A stretch of 10,754 nucleotides of DNA from Flavipsychrobacter stenotrophus (GTDB lineage: Bacteria > Bacteroidota > Bacteroidia > Chitinophagales > Chitinophagaceae). Numbering within the stretch: the first letter of the stretch is position 1; each line of letters starts with the position of its first letter. The DNA lies in NCBI GenBank assembly GCA_947372365.1, contig CANBTK010000028.1, positions 1 to 10,754 of the forward strand, given 5' to 3'. A model generated the notes under the pieces. It had not been told where the DNA came from. It did no database searches and saw only the letters and a list, made by a program, of their open reading frames with translations. Of this stretch, positions 1 through 7,167 are shown piece by piece. The position numbers and the translations under genes were made by a program.

Positions 1-82
1 GAAGCCTTTTTGTTTTTGGAGTGGGTTGACAAAACTAGCAAGCTGCTGTAAAATAATTGCGGTAAACAGTGCCACGTATAGG

Positions 83-303
83 CGCAAAAGGGATAGCCGC
101 AGGGATAGGTACAAAACTGTAGAGTCGCAATGCATTGCGACTCTACAATAGGTGGGCATAGCACAAAAGAGATTGCGGTAGGGGTAGGTACAAAACCGTA
201 GAGTCGCAATGCATTGCGGCTCTACAATAGGCGGGCATAGCGCAATAGGGCTAGCGTAAGGATAGGTACAAAACCATGGACGCGCAATGCATTGCGCCCC
301 TAC
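83..303. repeat. Tandem array of a 78-79 bp unit with palindromic core (left array)
   Basis: About 2.8 copies of one unit begin at 83, 161 and 240. Each copy carries a diverged leader ending in ggtacaaaac, then a palindrome, then a tail of the type aataggYgggcatagc. The palindromes are centred at 132/133, 211/212 and 289/290. Copy 1 is a perfect 30 bp palindrome (118-147, arms tgtagagtcgcaatg and its complement). Copy 2 (198-225) has a single G:T wobble. Copy 3 keeps a perfect 16 bp core (282-297) but has different outer arms. All three share the core CGCAATGCATTGCG. No ORF is convincing in 1-328, so the region is intergenic. Palindromic intergenic repeats with gtagag...ctctac ends are, to my knowledge, common in Bacteroidota genomes. 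Function is unknown; the third palindrome lies about 30 nt past the stop of the minus-strand gene ending at 329 and could act as an mRNA 3' hairpin (inference). Confidence 0.9.
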
Positions 304-328
304 TATTAACCCTGTTTTCAAACAAATG

Positions 329-1231
329 TTACTGGTTAAAATTCAAACCGCCTACCCCATCATTGCCCTGCAGGCCGCCTGTGTGGATGGCGAGGATTTT
401 GTCGGTTGGGGCAAAGTGGCCGTTGGCAATGAGCTCACGGAGGCCATACATCATTTTGGATGTGTAGATGATATCGAGCGGGATTTTATTGGTGGCACTG
501 AAGTCGTTCATGAACGTAATAAGCTCCGTGTTCCATTTGCCAAAGCCACCAAAATGCCAGTCATCAAAAAGTTGCCAGTTGCCTTCCTTGCCGGGGCTAA
601 GGTGCGTAGCAATGTAGCTATTGAGGTATGTGCCCTGTTTCATAGGCACAAAGCCCATTAAGTGCTGGTTTGCGGGCAGGCTGTTACGAAGCCCGGCGAG
701 TGTTGTGCCTGAACCTACCGAAACTGCTATGTGCGTGTAGGCTTCTTTTATAAACCTGTTAATAAGGCCCGCGCCTTTGCGGCCCGGCTCGTTGGCCCCG
801 CCTTCGGGTATTATGAATATCTCATCGAAATGGTAAGCCAGTTCGTTTATCCATTCTTTGTCCTCTTTGCGGTTATAATCTTCTTTGGTAACAAATATGA
901 GCTGCATGCCTTCCTGCTGGCAGGTTATGAGCGTAGGGGTAAGTTTATCGTACTTGCCCCTTACCACGCCTACACTGCCCAGCCCTGCCTTATTAGCCGC
1001 ATATGCCGTGGCTATAAGGTGGTTGGAATAGCCGCCGCCAAAGGTGACTATTGTCCTGAAGTTATGGTCTTGCGCATACTTGATATTCAGGCGCAGTTTG
1101 TACCATTTGTTGCCCGATACTATGGGGTGCACAAGGTCCAGCCGCAGCATGTCCAGCGCAGCCACCTGGCTATTATACCATCCGGGCTGCAGTGGCTCTA
1201 TTTTTACCAGGCTGTCATTAATTGTATCCAT
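329..1231 (-). CDS. PLP-dependent ACC deaminase / D-cysteine desulfhydrase family protein
   Basis: A 300-residue cytosolic enzyme of fold-type II PLP enzymes (ACC deaminase / D-cysteine desulfhydrase family), which cleave amino acids such as 1-aminocyclopropane-1-carboxylate or D-cysteine to an oxo-acid plus ammonia (and sulfide). Visible motifs are VSGNKWYKL with the expected Schiff-base lysine K42, GGGYSNHL (65-72), PEGGANE (142-148), the phosphate-binding loop GSGTTLAGL (173-181) and IHTGG near the C terminus (282-286). The family members I know are 300-340 residues, so it appears full length. A longer reading from an ATG at 1252 adds 7 residues and increases the overlap with the upstream era gene from 14 to 35 nt. 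I chose the ATG at 1231 because SGNK then sits about 40 residues in, as in Bacteroidota relatives I remember. It overlaps the era 3' end and is probably cotranscribed with it. Substrate cannot be decided from sequence alone. Confidence 0.88.
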   Translation of the reverse strand: MDTINDSLVKIEPLQPGWYNSQVAALDMLRLDLVHPIVSGNKWYKLRLNIKYAQDHNFRTIVTFGGGYSNHLIATAYAANKAGLGSVGVVRGKYDKLTPTLITCQQEGMQLIFVTKEDYNRKEDKEWINELAYHFDEIFIIPEGGANEPGRKGAGLINRFIKEAYTHIAVSVGSGTTLAGLRNSLPANQHLMGFVPMKQGTYLNSYIATHLSPGKEGNWQLFDDWHFGGFGKWNTELITFMNDFSATNKIPLDIIYTSKMMYGLRELIANGHFAPTDKILAIHTGGLQGNDGVGGLNFNQ

Positions 1232-2102
1232 ACTCACGCAGGTGGTTTTCATTATCCCGCCAGTGCGGCCTCACTTTTACAAACAGCTCCAGGTGCACCT
1301 TTTTCTGCAAAAATTCTTCTATTGATTTGCGGGAGTTTATACCCAGTTGCTTTATCATGCTGCCGCCCTTGCCCAGTAATATCATCTTCTGGGTTTCGCG
1401 GCTTACAATAATATCGGCCTTTATAACATTGAGCGTTGTTTTCTCTTCGAACGCCTGTATGAACACCGCGGCATGGTACGGTATTTCATCTTGGTATAAG
1501 GCATAAATTTGCTCCCGCACCAGCTCGCCCACAAAGAAGCGTTCATTCCTGTCGCTGATGCTGTCATCGGGGTAAAACGGTGGCGCCTCGGGCAGGTGCT
1601 TGAGTATAAGCGGCAGTATTTTATCGGTATGCTGCTTTGCCTTAGCCGAAATAGTGAGTATCTCCCAGCCCGGGTATTGTGCTGCGTATTCTGCTACCAA
1701 ATCAGCAAGCACTACCTCCTGCGGCAGCTTATCTATTTTATTCAGCAGCAATATGGCTGGCACTTTAAGTTTAAGGGTATCCGTAACCGGAGTAAGGGTA
1801 TCCAGCGGCTTGGTGATGTCGTGCATTATTATAGCTACATCGGCATCTTCAAGGGCGCTTTTTACATGCCCCATCATTTTCTCGTGCAGCTTGTAGCGGG
1901 TTTCTATAATACCGGGGGTGTCAGAAAAGACTATCTGGTAAGCCGGCTCGGTAAGTATGCCCAGTATGCGGTGGCGTGTTGTCTGTACTTTTGATGATGT
2001 AATTACCAGGCGCTCGCCCAGTAAAAGGTTGAGTAGTGTAGACTTTCCGGCATTTGGGGCGCCGAAAATATTTACAAACCCCGATTGGAATTTTGTTTGC
2101 AT
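1218..2102 (-). CDS. era: GTPase Era
   Basis: Era, a conserved GTPase that binds the 3' end of 16S rRNA and assists 30S subunit maturation. The 294-residue product has the full set of G motifs: P-loop GAPNAGKS (14-21), DTPG (61-64), NKID (121-124) and SAK (152-154). A C-terminal KH RNA-binding domain follows, with its GKGG loop at 244-247. Length matches E. coli Era (301 residues). The reading frame continues upstream to a TTG at 2111, but the ATG at 2102 is preferred. It puts the P-loop at the usual distance, and the TTG lies inside a near-perfect promoter -7 element (2109-2116). Predicted transcription would start almost at the ATG, giving a leaderless or nearly leaderless message. The ACC deaminase-like gene starts within its last codons on the same strand, suggesting an operon. 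Confidence 0.97.
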   Translation of the reverse strand: MQTKFQSGFVNIFGAPNAGKSTLLNLLLGERLVITSSKVQTTRHRILGILTEPAYQIVFSDTPGIIETRYKLHEKMMGHVKSALEDADVAIIMHDITKPLDTLTPVTDTLKLKVPAILLLNKIDKLPQEVVLADLVAEYAAQYPGWEILTISAKAKQHTDKILPLILKHLPEAPPFYPDDSISDRNERFFVGELVREQIYALYQDEIPYHAAVFIQAFEEKTTLNVIKADIIVSRETQKMILLGKGGSMIKQLGINSRKSIEEFLQKKVHLELFVKVRPHWRDNENHLREYGYN

Positions 2103-2108
2103 TTGCAA

Positions 2109-2140
2109 CAAATTTATGACAATTGTTAATCACAGCAAAA
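2109..2140 (-). promoter_or_regulatory. Promoter of era (Bacteroidota -33/-7 type)
   Basis: On the minus strand the sequence reads TTTTG (2140-2136), 19 nt, then TAAATTTG (2116-2109). This matches the Bacteroidota housekeeping consensus TTTG...TAnnTTTG with ideal spacing. Only 6 nt separate the -7 element from the era ATG, so the predicted start site falls at or within a few bases of the start codon. Confidence 0.75.
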
Positions 2141-2198
2141 CATTACCAATAACCGCCAATTTACTATATATATAGCGATGGGGTAATGGCTGTAATTT

Positions 2199-2813
2199 TT
2201 AAGATGGCGTTGTTGCTGGCAGCACCCGGGCATTACTGGCAGGCAACGGCATAAAACGGTTGAAGAGCTTGCCTGTAAAAACACCTGTGCCCCACCCTAT
2301 GAGCCCACCACAAACTACATCGAGCGGGTAATGCACGCCTACATAGACCTGGGCATATGATACCAGCAGGGCCCACAGTATTGCTACAGGCCACACCCAC
2401 TTAAAGTACCTGCCCGTTGTAACTGCACTAAAAATACCTATAGAAAAATGGTTGGCGGCATGCGATGACGGAAAGCCATACTGCCCGCCACATGGCACCA
2501 GGCTATGTATAATACCTGTAAGGGCCGGGTTATTGCAAGGCCGCAACCGCTGGAAATGGGGCTTTAGCAAGGAGGCTGTAACCTGGTCGGATATAATAAA
2601 GGAAATAAGGAAACCCAGGCACCATAACCATCCCGTTTTGCGGTACCGCAAAGGCATTGCCAGCAACAGGAAAAAATAAAGTGGCGCCCAGAACCATTGG
2701 TTCCTCACAAAAGGCAGCACCACATCTAGCAGCACATTGTGCCACTGGTAATTGAGGTAGTACCAGGCAATGTGGTCGTAGTACAATATGGTATCCAGTA
2801 TGCTTTGGGGCAT
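2199..2813 (-). CDS. PAP2 superfamily phosphatase (membrane)
   Basis: A 204-residue integral membrane phosphatase of the PAP2 (phosphatidic acid phosphatase type 2) superfamily, which dephosphorylates lipid phosphates or undecaprenyl/prenyl pyrophosphates at the membrane. Hydrophobic segments lie near 40-55, 62-78, 122-132, 139-160 and 163-182. Motif 1 KPHFQRLRP (84-92, K-x6-RP) and motif 2 PSSH (115-118) are intact. Motif 3 reads AQVYVGVHYPLD (154-165): the catalytic His161 and Asp165 are present, but the usual Ser-Arg pair that opens the motif is Ala-Gln. The ATG shares one base with the stop of the upstream methyltransferase (TAATG), so translation is probably coupled. The physiological substrate cannot be assigned; a cell-envelope lipid carrier or phospholipid precursor is a guess from family members. 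Confidence 0.9.
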   Translation of the reverse strand: MPQSILDTILYYDHIAWYYLNYQWHNVLLDVVLPFVRNQWFWAPLYFFLLLAMPLRYRKTGWLWCLGFLISFIISDQVTASLLKPHFQRLRPCNNPALTGIIHSLVPCGGQYGFPSSHAANHFSIGIFSAVTTGRYFKWVWPVAILWALLVSYAQVYVGVHYPLDVVCGGLIGWGTGVFTGKLFNRFMPLPASNARVLPATTPS

Positions 2814-3541
2814 TATTTCTTTTTAAAAACCATAATCATCCTCGGCGAGCCAGCTTCGTCATATGGATTCAGTTTATAATCGCCGAACGTGCTTTGCAGC
2901 TCGAAACCCGCATTGTTAAAAATCGCCACAAAGTCGCTTACCGAAAATATAGCAACGCTTTCGGTGTAGTGCCGTTCCTTGCCATCGGCATCAACAAAGC
3001 TAATATCTTTAAGTATGTGGCTGCGCTCTACCTTTTTGTTTATTTTAAATTTGTAACTACCGCGTTCTATAACGCTGGCTTCCACCATATTGCTTTTTAC
3101 GTAGTCACCGTTAAGGTAGTCTATCACCAGCAAGCCCCCGGGCCTTAGGCCAGCGGCAAATGATTTTGCGGCCAGCTTGTGGTCACGGTCGTACTTAAAG
3201 TAGCCGAAACTGGTAAAGAAATTAAATGCGTAATCAAAATAGTTGATATAAAATGGCAGGCGCATATCCTGCACGAAAAAATTCAGGTTTTCTTGCTCAT
3301 AAGCTTTTGCAGCCTCAATGCTGGCATGGCTTATATCAATACCCACCACATCGAACCCATGCTCAGCCAGCTGTTTGGCATGCCGGCCTTCGCCGCAGGC
3401 TATGTCCAGCATTTTACAGCCTGCTATAGGCTTAAGGTAGCATAAAAGGCTTTCTATAAATTCTTGCGCCTCCTGGTCATCCCTATCCTGGTATAATATC
3501 TTGTAGAAGGGGGAGCCAAACCAATTTTCATACCAATCCAT
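2813..3541 (-). CDS. Class I SAM-dependent methyltransferase
   Basis: A 242-residue soluble protein with a Rossmann-type methyltransferase fold. SAM-binding motif I is MLDIACGEGRHA (44-55), the acidic residue closing strand beta2 is in VGIDIS (D69), and a QDMRLPF segment follows at 91-97. The post-motif III region LRPGGLLVIDYLN (132-144) is typical of small-molecule methyltransferases. The C-terminal part ends in a beta-rich segment with MIMVFKKK. The substrate is not recognisable. It is the first gene of a two-gene unit with the PAP2 phosphatase, which begins inside its stop codon, hinting at a shared envelope or lipid-related role (inference only). The ATG at 3541 lies about 70 nt downstream of a TACCTTTG -7 element. 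Confidence 0.9.
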   Translation of the reverse strand: MDWYENWFGSPFYKILYQDRDDQEAQEFIESLLCYLKPIAGCKMLDIACGEGRHAKQLAEHGFDVVGIDISHASIEAAKAYEQENLNFFVQDMRLPFYINYFDYAFNFFTSFGYFKYDRDHKLAAKSFAAGLRPGGLLVIDYLNGDYVKSNMVEASVIERGSYKFKINKKVERSHILKDISFVDADGKERHYTESVAIFSVSDFVAIFNNAGFELQSTFGDYKLNPYDEAGSPRMIMVFKKK

Positions 3542-3612
3542 AGTAAAGTAATATGCCGTTTTTTAGTAAAATGCCCGGGGTTAACCAGCAGGCAAATAAA
3601 TGCATCACCGCA

Positions 3613-3620
3613 CAAAGGTA
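3613..3620 (-). promoter_or_regulatory. Candidate -7 promoter element for the methyltransferase/PAP2 unit
   Basis: The minus strand reads TACCTTTG, an exact TAnnTTTG match, 71 nt upstream of the ATG at 3541. No TTG/TTTG is seen at the expected -33 distance, so this is weaker than the era promoter. It lies in the 190 bp divergent region 3542-3731. Confidence 0.4.
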
Positions 3621-3707
3621 AACACGCTGGGTTACACTGTGATTGATAACTTGTTGCAAAATTCACAAATACCATTTAAAATCCACAACACGCTAGCAAA
3701 ATTACGG

Positions 3708-3715
3708 TATATTTG
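3708..3715 (+). promoter_or_regulatory. Candidate -7 promoter element for the TPR gene
   Basis: TATATTTG matches TAnnTTTG exactly and ends 16 nt before the ATG at 3732, predicting a leader of roughly 10 nt. No clear -33 TTG is found at 17-23 nt. Confidence 0.5.
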
Positions 3716-3731
3716 CTGCCCAAATTAGAAT

Positions 3732-4388
3732 ATGAATTTCAGGCATTTTATAGTCAAATACCGTATCCCGGTAGCAGTTGCGCTAATAGCACTTGGTTTT
3801 TTATGTGGTTTTAAAGTTTCGCATGGCTGGTGGATAGCCTGGCTTCCTTTCCTGGTAGGCATTTTAATGATAGTAGCTTATTTCCTGCTAGGCCCAATGA
3901 CCCTTATACAGGGCTATATGGAAAGCGGCGACATGGAAGGCGCTCAAAAATTGCTGGAACAAATTAAATTCCCTAACCTGCTTTACAAGCCTATACGCTC
4001 CTCTTACTACATGCTGCAGTCTAACTTCTCCAGCATGGGCGATGACCTGGATAAAGCGGAGGCGCAACTGAGGAAGGGCCTGGAAAGCGGCCTGCCGGAA
4101 AAAGAATTTGAAGGCACTGCTTACCTTCAGCTTGGGGCAATTGCCATGAAGAAAGGTAATACTAAGGAAGCTTATGAGCACCTGCGCAAATCGGTACAGA
4201 TAGGCCTGCCTGACAAAGACAATGAGGCAACTGCATACATGCAGCTATCCAGCATCTGCATACAGCGCCGCGACTTCCGCAACGCAAAAATTTACTTTAA
4301 TAAAGCTAAAAACTGCAAAGCCACCAACCCACAGGTAGCCGCGCAGATAAAGGAAATGGCTACTTATATTGCACGGATACCGGGCTAG
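3732..4388 (+). CDS. Membrane-anchored tetratricopeptide-repeat protein
   Basis: A 218-residue protein with two closely spaced N-terminal hydrophobic helices (about 12-30 and 33-53) and a soluble helical domain with TPR-like repeats. Clear repeat units include the pair around 126-156 (EGTAYLQLGAIAMKKGNTKEA) and the pair around 164-195 (NEATAYMQLSSICIQRRDF), each preceded by a similar GLP(E/D)K linker. An earlier, more diverged unit lies at 57-80 (GYMESGDMEGAQKLLEQ). TPR domains mediate protein-protein contacts, so an inner-membrane scaffold or assembly role is plausible, but no specific function is recognised. The gene is monocistronic: its own -7 element is 16 nt upstream and a strong hairpin terminator follows. 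The start is the first ATG after the promoter, and the stop is TAG. Confidence 0.85.
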   Translation: MNFRHFIVKYRIPVAVALIALGFLCGFKVSHGWWIAWLPFLVGILMIVAYFLLGPMTLIQGYMESGDMEGAQKLLEQIKFPNLLYKPIRSSYYMLQSNFSSMGDDLDKAEAQLRKGLESGLPEKEFEGTAYLQLGAIAMKKGNTKEAYEHLRKSVQIGLPDKDNEATAYMQLSSICIQRRDFRNAKIYFNKAKNCKATNPQVAAQIKEMATYIARIPG

Positions 4389-4409
4389 TAGCCCTATATA
4401 TTATTCTGG

Positions 4410-4443
4410 AAATCCATCACGCAAGTGGTGGATTTTTTGTTTT
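4410..4443 (+). terminator. Rho-independent terminator of the TPR gene
   Basis: An 11 bp stem, aaatccatcac / gtggtggattt with one G:T wobble, encloses a gcaa loop (4421-4424). It runs into a T-rich tract (ttttttgtttt). It begins 22 nt after the TPR stop and separates it from the convergent S41 peptidase gene. Confidence 0.85.
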
Positions 4444-4483
4444 AGGGTGGGGCCAAACTGTGTGCTATACGCAAAGCATTCCG

Positions 4484-5701
4484 CTATTTCTTACCCTTAC
4501 TTAACACTCCTATCGCTGCCTTCATTGCGCCACTGTGGCTATCGGCAATAATGTGTGGCATAAAATCTTCGCGGGGCTGGCCGTTAATATGCTGTAGCTG
4601 CACACAGGGGAAAGAGAATGGTATTTTTTCCTCCGGGGTTTCAAATGAATAGATTTCGCCCAGCAGGCCTGCCATTTGCGAACCCACAATTGTAGCCCGC
4701 TTCATGGCATCAAAACCAATGGCTATACCCTCGCCCATGCTGCCAGTCCAGTAGCCCACCAATACTACCAGTGGCTTTTTATAGGTTTTGAGCCGTGGTG
4801 CCACTAATTCTATCGCCGCACGCCTTACGCCTGTTTCCTTTTCCTCGGGTGTATAAATATGCTTCTGGTAAGGCAATTCTTTATCTATAAAACGCCCCAT
4901 CATAGCCTTGGCAATAAAGGCGCTGCCGCCACTGGGGGTTTCACTAAGGTCAAATATAAGGCCGTCCGTATCCATCAGGCTATCCAGCGCCATGTCAAAA
5001 GCCTTAATCAACCCTGAATTACCCAGCGAGTTGTTAACCTTTATATAGCCTATATTGCCGGGAAGGCGCTTCGCATCCAGCGGGGTGTGGTAGTTAGTGT
5101 CGGTTTTGTTCGGGGTCTTATCGGGCTGGTATTCCTGGTATTGGCCATTAGCCGCAATAGCTATGTTGCGCTTAATGTTATGCGTGCCTGCCAGCAGCAT
5201 ATTGGCAGCATACTCGTACATATCCTTATTTAACACAGCCACCGATTTCGGGAGGAACCTCTGTATGGCATCTTCTATGGGCATGCCGTTATATTTGGCT
5301 ACGACCATGCCTGTTTTCAGGCCGCATAAACCAGCATTGAAGCCTTCCCTTATTTCCGTAATAACAAACTTTTTGCCTTTATACGACACTTTTAAGTCGG
5401 CGCCAGTGGGTATCAGCCTGTTCGATGAATTGTCGTTCCTGTTCAGGAATACATGCCCGTTGTGCAGCTCGTTGTTGATGGACTCCAGCACATGCATGAA
5501 TGCATTGCCGCTGCTAACAGTGTCTATTACAGGCTGGTAAATGGCTTTTACTTTATCCCAATTAGTATGCTGCCTTTCGAAATAAGCGAAGTTATCGTTA
5601 ACAGTTTGCCAGTAGTAGGCAAAATCTTTCTGGTATTTTGATTGGCCTAAAGCTACACCAGCAAAAAAGGGAAGGAGTATAGTTAAAAATGCCTTACGCA
5701 T
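4484..5701 (-). CDS. Exported S41-family peptidase (tricorn-like triad)
   Basis: A 405-residue protein with a signal peptide (MRK, hydrophobic stretch 4-17, likely cleavage after ALG at 19), so it should act in the periplasm or outside the cell. The layout follows S41 peptidases: an N-terminal helical region, a PDZ-like segment around 97-152, and a C-terminal protease core. The core has the DLSETPSGGS segment (251-260) and the nucleophile loop YWTGSMGEG with Ser321. The Lys expected 25 residues after the serine in C-terminal processing peptidases is not there. His83 in ELHNGHVFL and Glu378 in QPREDF instead match positions of the tricorn-type Ser/His/Glu arrangement. The ATG at 5701 is preferred over an in-frame TTG at 5725, since it gives a canonical signal peptide. 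The substrate is unknown. It lies 126 bp downstream of the histidine kinase on the same strand, probably a separate unit. Confidence 0.88.
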   Translation of the reverse strand: MRKAFLTILLPFFAGVALGQSKYQKDFAYYWQTVNDNFAYFERQHTNWDKVKAIYQPVIDTVSSGNAFMHVLESINNELHNGHVFLNRNDNSSNRLIPTGADLKVSYKGKKFVITEIREGFNAGLCGLKTGMVVAKYNGMPIEDAIQRFLPKSVAVLNKDMYEYAANMLLAGTHNIKRNIAIAANGQYQEYQPDKTPNKTDTNYHTPLDAKRLPGNIGYIKVNNSLGNSGLIKAFDMALDSLMDTDGLIFDLSETPSGGSAFIAKAMMGRFIDKELPYQKHIYTPEEKETGVRRAAIELVAPRLKTYKKPLVVLVGYWTGSMGEGIAIGFDAMKRATIVGSQMAGLLGEIYSFETPEEKIPFSFPCVQLQHINGQPREDFMPHIIADSHSGAMKAAIGVLSKGKK

Positions 5702-5827
5702 GTTTTTTAGGCGAAAATAGCCCAAAGAAAAGTTGCCGCAGCTATGCCCCTTTAGCTTTTTAATTTACATATGCATACCAACATGAAAGTTGGGCATTTG
5801 TAACCAATGCAGCAAAAATGAATGGAC

Positions 5828-7054
5828 CTAATTCGTAAGGGCTGGCTGAGCCCTGTTGCCCGCTACGGTAAATATAAATGTAGACCCCTGGCCAACTGTA
5901 GAAACAACTGAAATTTCACCGCCTATTTTCCCTACCAGCCTTTTCACTACTGATAAGCCTATGCCAGCGCCTTCCTTTTTGCCATTGCTTTGTTTCAGCC
6001 TTTCGAAAAGGTCAAACATTTTTGACTGTTCGCCTTCGGATATGCCGGGGCCATTATCTTTAACACTAAAGGTAAAAATGCCTTTAGCTTCGGTAAAGGT
6101 AATGTCAACCATGCCATCTTCCTTGTCGTTATATTTTATTGCATTACTGATTAGGTTAAGCAACACTTGTGTCAATGCAATGCGGGAGGTAAATATTTTC
6201 CTGGCTTCTTGCTGCCAGGTTACTTTAAACCCTTTCGGTAAGCTAAGAAGGCTAACAATCTCCTTAATAAGGCCAGGGATAATAATCGCTTCTTTCTTAT
6301 CAACCAGCAATTGCGATGATTTGGAATATTCGAGGATGCCGTCAATAATATGGGATAGCTGGAATGCTGATGTATTAATGAGTTCCAGGTATTCTTTCGC
6401 ATCCTCTGGGAGTGTATCCCCTGCAATATCGTCAATAAGGTAGGCCAGCGACACTATATTGCCCAACGGGCTTTTAAGGTCATGCGATGCCATGTAGGCA
6501 AACTTCTCAAGGTCTTCGTAAGCCCTCTTTAGTTCTATTTGTTTTTCGCTAAGCTGGTTCAGAGTGCGTTTCAGCTCCAGCAGCGCCACAATTTGCCGGC
6601 CCAGCGATTGCAGGGTTTTGAGTTGCTCTGCGTTCAGGTTATTAGGCTTGTGGTCTATTACACAAAGGGCACCCAGCACAAAACCCTGTGGGTTTACTAA
6701 CGGGATACCACCATAAAAAGCAACATACGGCTCCCCGGTTACTAAAGCGTTATCAGCGAAACGCTCGTCTTTAGATGAATCAGGGACAATAAATGGCTGC
6801 TCGGCATCAAGTATAGTGTACCCGCAAAATGCTTGCTCCCTTGGGGTTTCTCCAACGTCCAGCCCGTATTTTGACTTGAACCATTGCCTGTTTTGGTCAA
6901 GCAAAGTAACCAGTGATATAGGCATACCACACACGTGCGAGGCAATACGGGTAATATCGTCAAACTCAACCTCCGGAAGCGTATCAAGTATGTTATACTC
7001 TTCCAGTGCATTCAATCTTTCTGTTTCATTAACAGGTAATGGAGCCGCTATCAT
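5828..7054 (-). CDS. Soluble GAF-domain sensor histidine kinase
   Basis: A 408-residue histidine kinase without signal peptide or membrane helices, so it senses a cytoplasmic cue. It has an N-terminal GAF domain (about 20-160), a coiled linker (about 160-185), a HisKA domain with the phospho-acceptor H-box MASHDLKSPL (His191), and a HATPase_c domain. The ATPase domain shows an N-box around LLNLISNAIKYND (298-310), G1 DNGPGI (333-338), an F-box FDLFERL (347-353) and G2 GAGIGLS (362-368). All catalytic elements are present, so it should be active. The GAF segment ETPREQAFCGYTI is shared with many Bacteroidota and proteobacterial sensors; the ligand is unknown. No response regulator lies in the window, making it an orphan kinase. 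An exact -7 element (TACTTTTG) lies 36 nt upstream of the ATG. Confidence 0.94.
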   Translation of the reverse strand: MIAAPLPVNETERLNALEEYNILDTLPEVEFDDITRIASHVCGMPISLVTLLDQNRQWFKSKYGLDVGETPREQAFCGYTILDAEQPFIVPDSSKDERFADNALVTGEPYVAFYGGIPLVNPQGFVLGALCVIDHKPNNLNAEQLKTLQSLGRQIVALLELKRTLNQLSEKQIELKRAYEDLEKFAYMASHDLKSPLGNIVSLAYLIDDIAGDTLPEDAKEYLELINTSAFQLSHIIDGILEYSKSSQLLVDKKEAIIIPGLIKEIVSLLSLPKGFKVTWQQEARKIFTSRIALTQVLLNLISNAIKYNDKEDGMVDITFTEAKGIFTFSVKDNGPGISEGEQSKMFDLFERLKQSNGKKEGAGIGLSVVKRLVGKIGGEISVVSTVGQGSTFIFTVAGNRAQPALTN

Positions 7055-7089
7055 GTATCAGTATCTGGTTAGTGAGTATGGTACTGCAA

Positions 7090-7097
7090 CAAAAGTA
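7090..7097 (-). promoter_or_regulatory. Candidate -7 promoter element for the histidine kinase
   Basis: The minus strand reads TACTTTTG, an exact TAnnTTTG match, leaving 35 nt before the ATG at 7054. No convincing -33 element is seen, so confidence is limited. Confidence 0.4.
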
Positions 7098-7167
7098 AGG
7101 ATTGATTCCGTAAAGTAGCTTTAAAATTAGCCACACATAACAAGCTCAATTTTATACTTACGCATTG

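Noticed and set aside
1..51. Stop-terminated frame at the left edge (EAFLFLEWVDKTSKLL)
   Set aside because: It could be the tail of a gene entering from the left, but 16 codons without a recognisable motif are too few to call, and another frame is open here as well.
83..303. CRISPR array (palindromic 28-30 bp repeats at regular spacing)
   Set aside because: The sequences between palindromes are themselves copies of each other, only three units exist, and no cas gene is present. A CRISPR needs unique spacers.
731..1411. Long plus-strand frame of 226 codons
   Set aside because: It lies antisense to the ACC deaminase-like gene and era, both with clear family motifs, so it is a shadow frame. 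The same applies to other opposite-strand frames within era, the methyltransferase, the S41 peptidase, the kinase, tcdA and the permease.
2100..2111. TTG start for era three codons upstream of the ATG
   Set aside because: The TTG lies within the -7 promoter element and the ATG gives the usual Era N terminus.
2164..2175. 12 bp palindrome ctatatatatag between era and the PAP2 gene
   Set aside because: A simple alternating AT stretch; palindromy is expected by composition and no site of known type matches.
5701..5725. TTG start for the S41 peptidase
   Set aside because: It would put eight residues before an otherwise canonical MRK signal peptide; the ATG is the better start.
5778..5793. Possible terminator hairpin (ccaac/gttgg) downstream of the histidine kinase
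   Set aside because: The stem is only 5 bp with a 6 nt loop and no T-tract follows on the minus strand.
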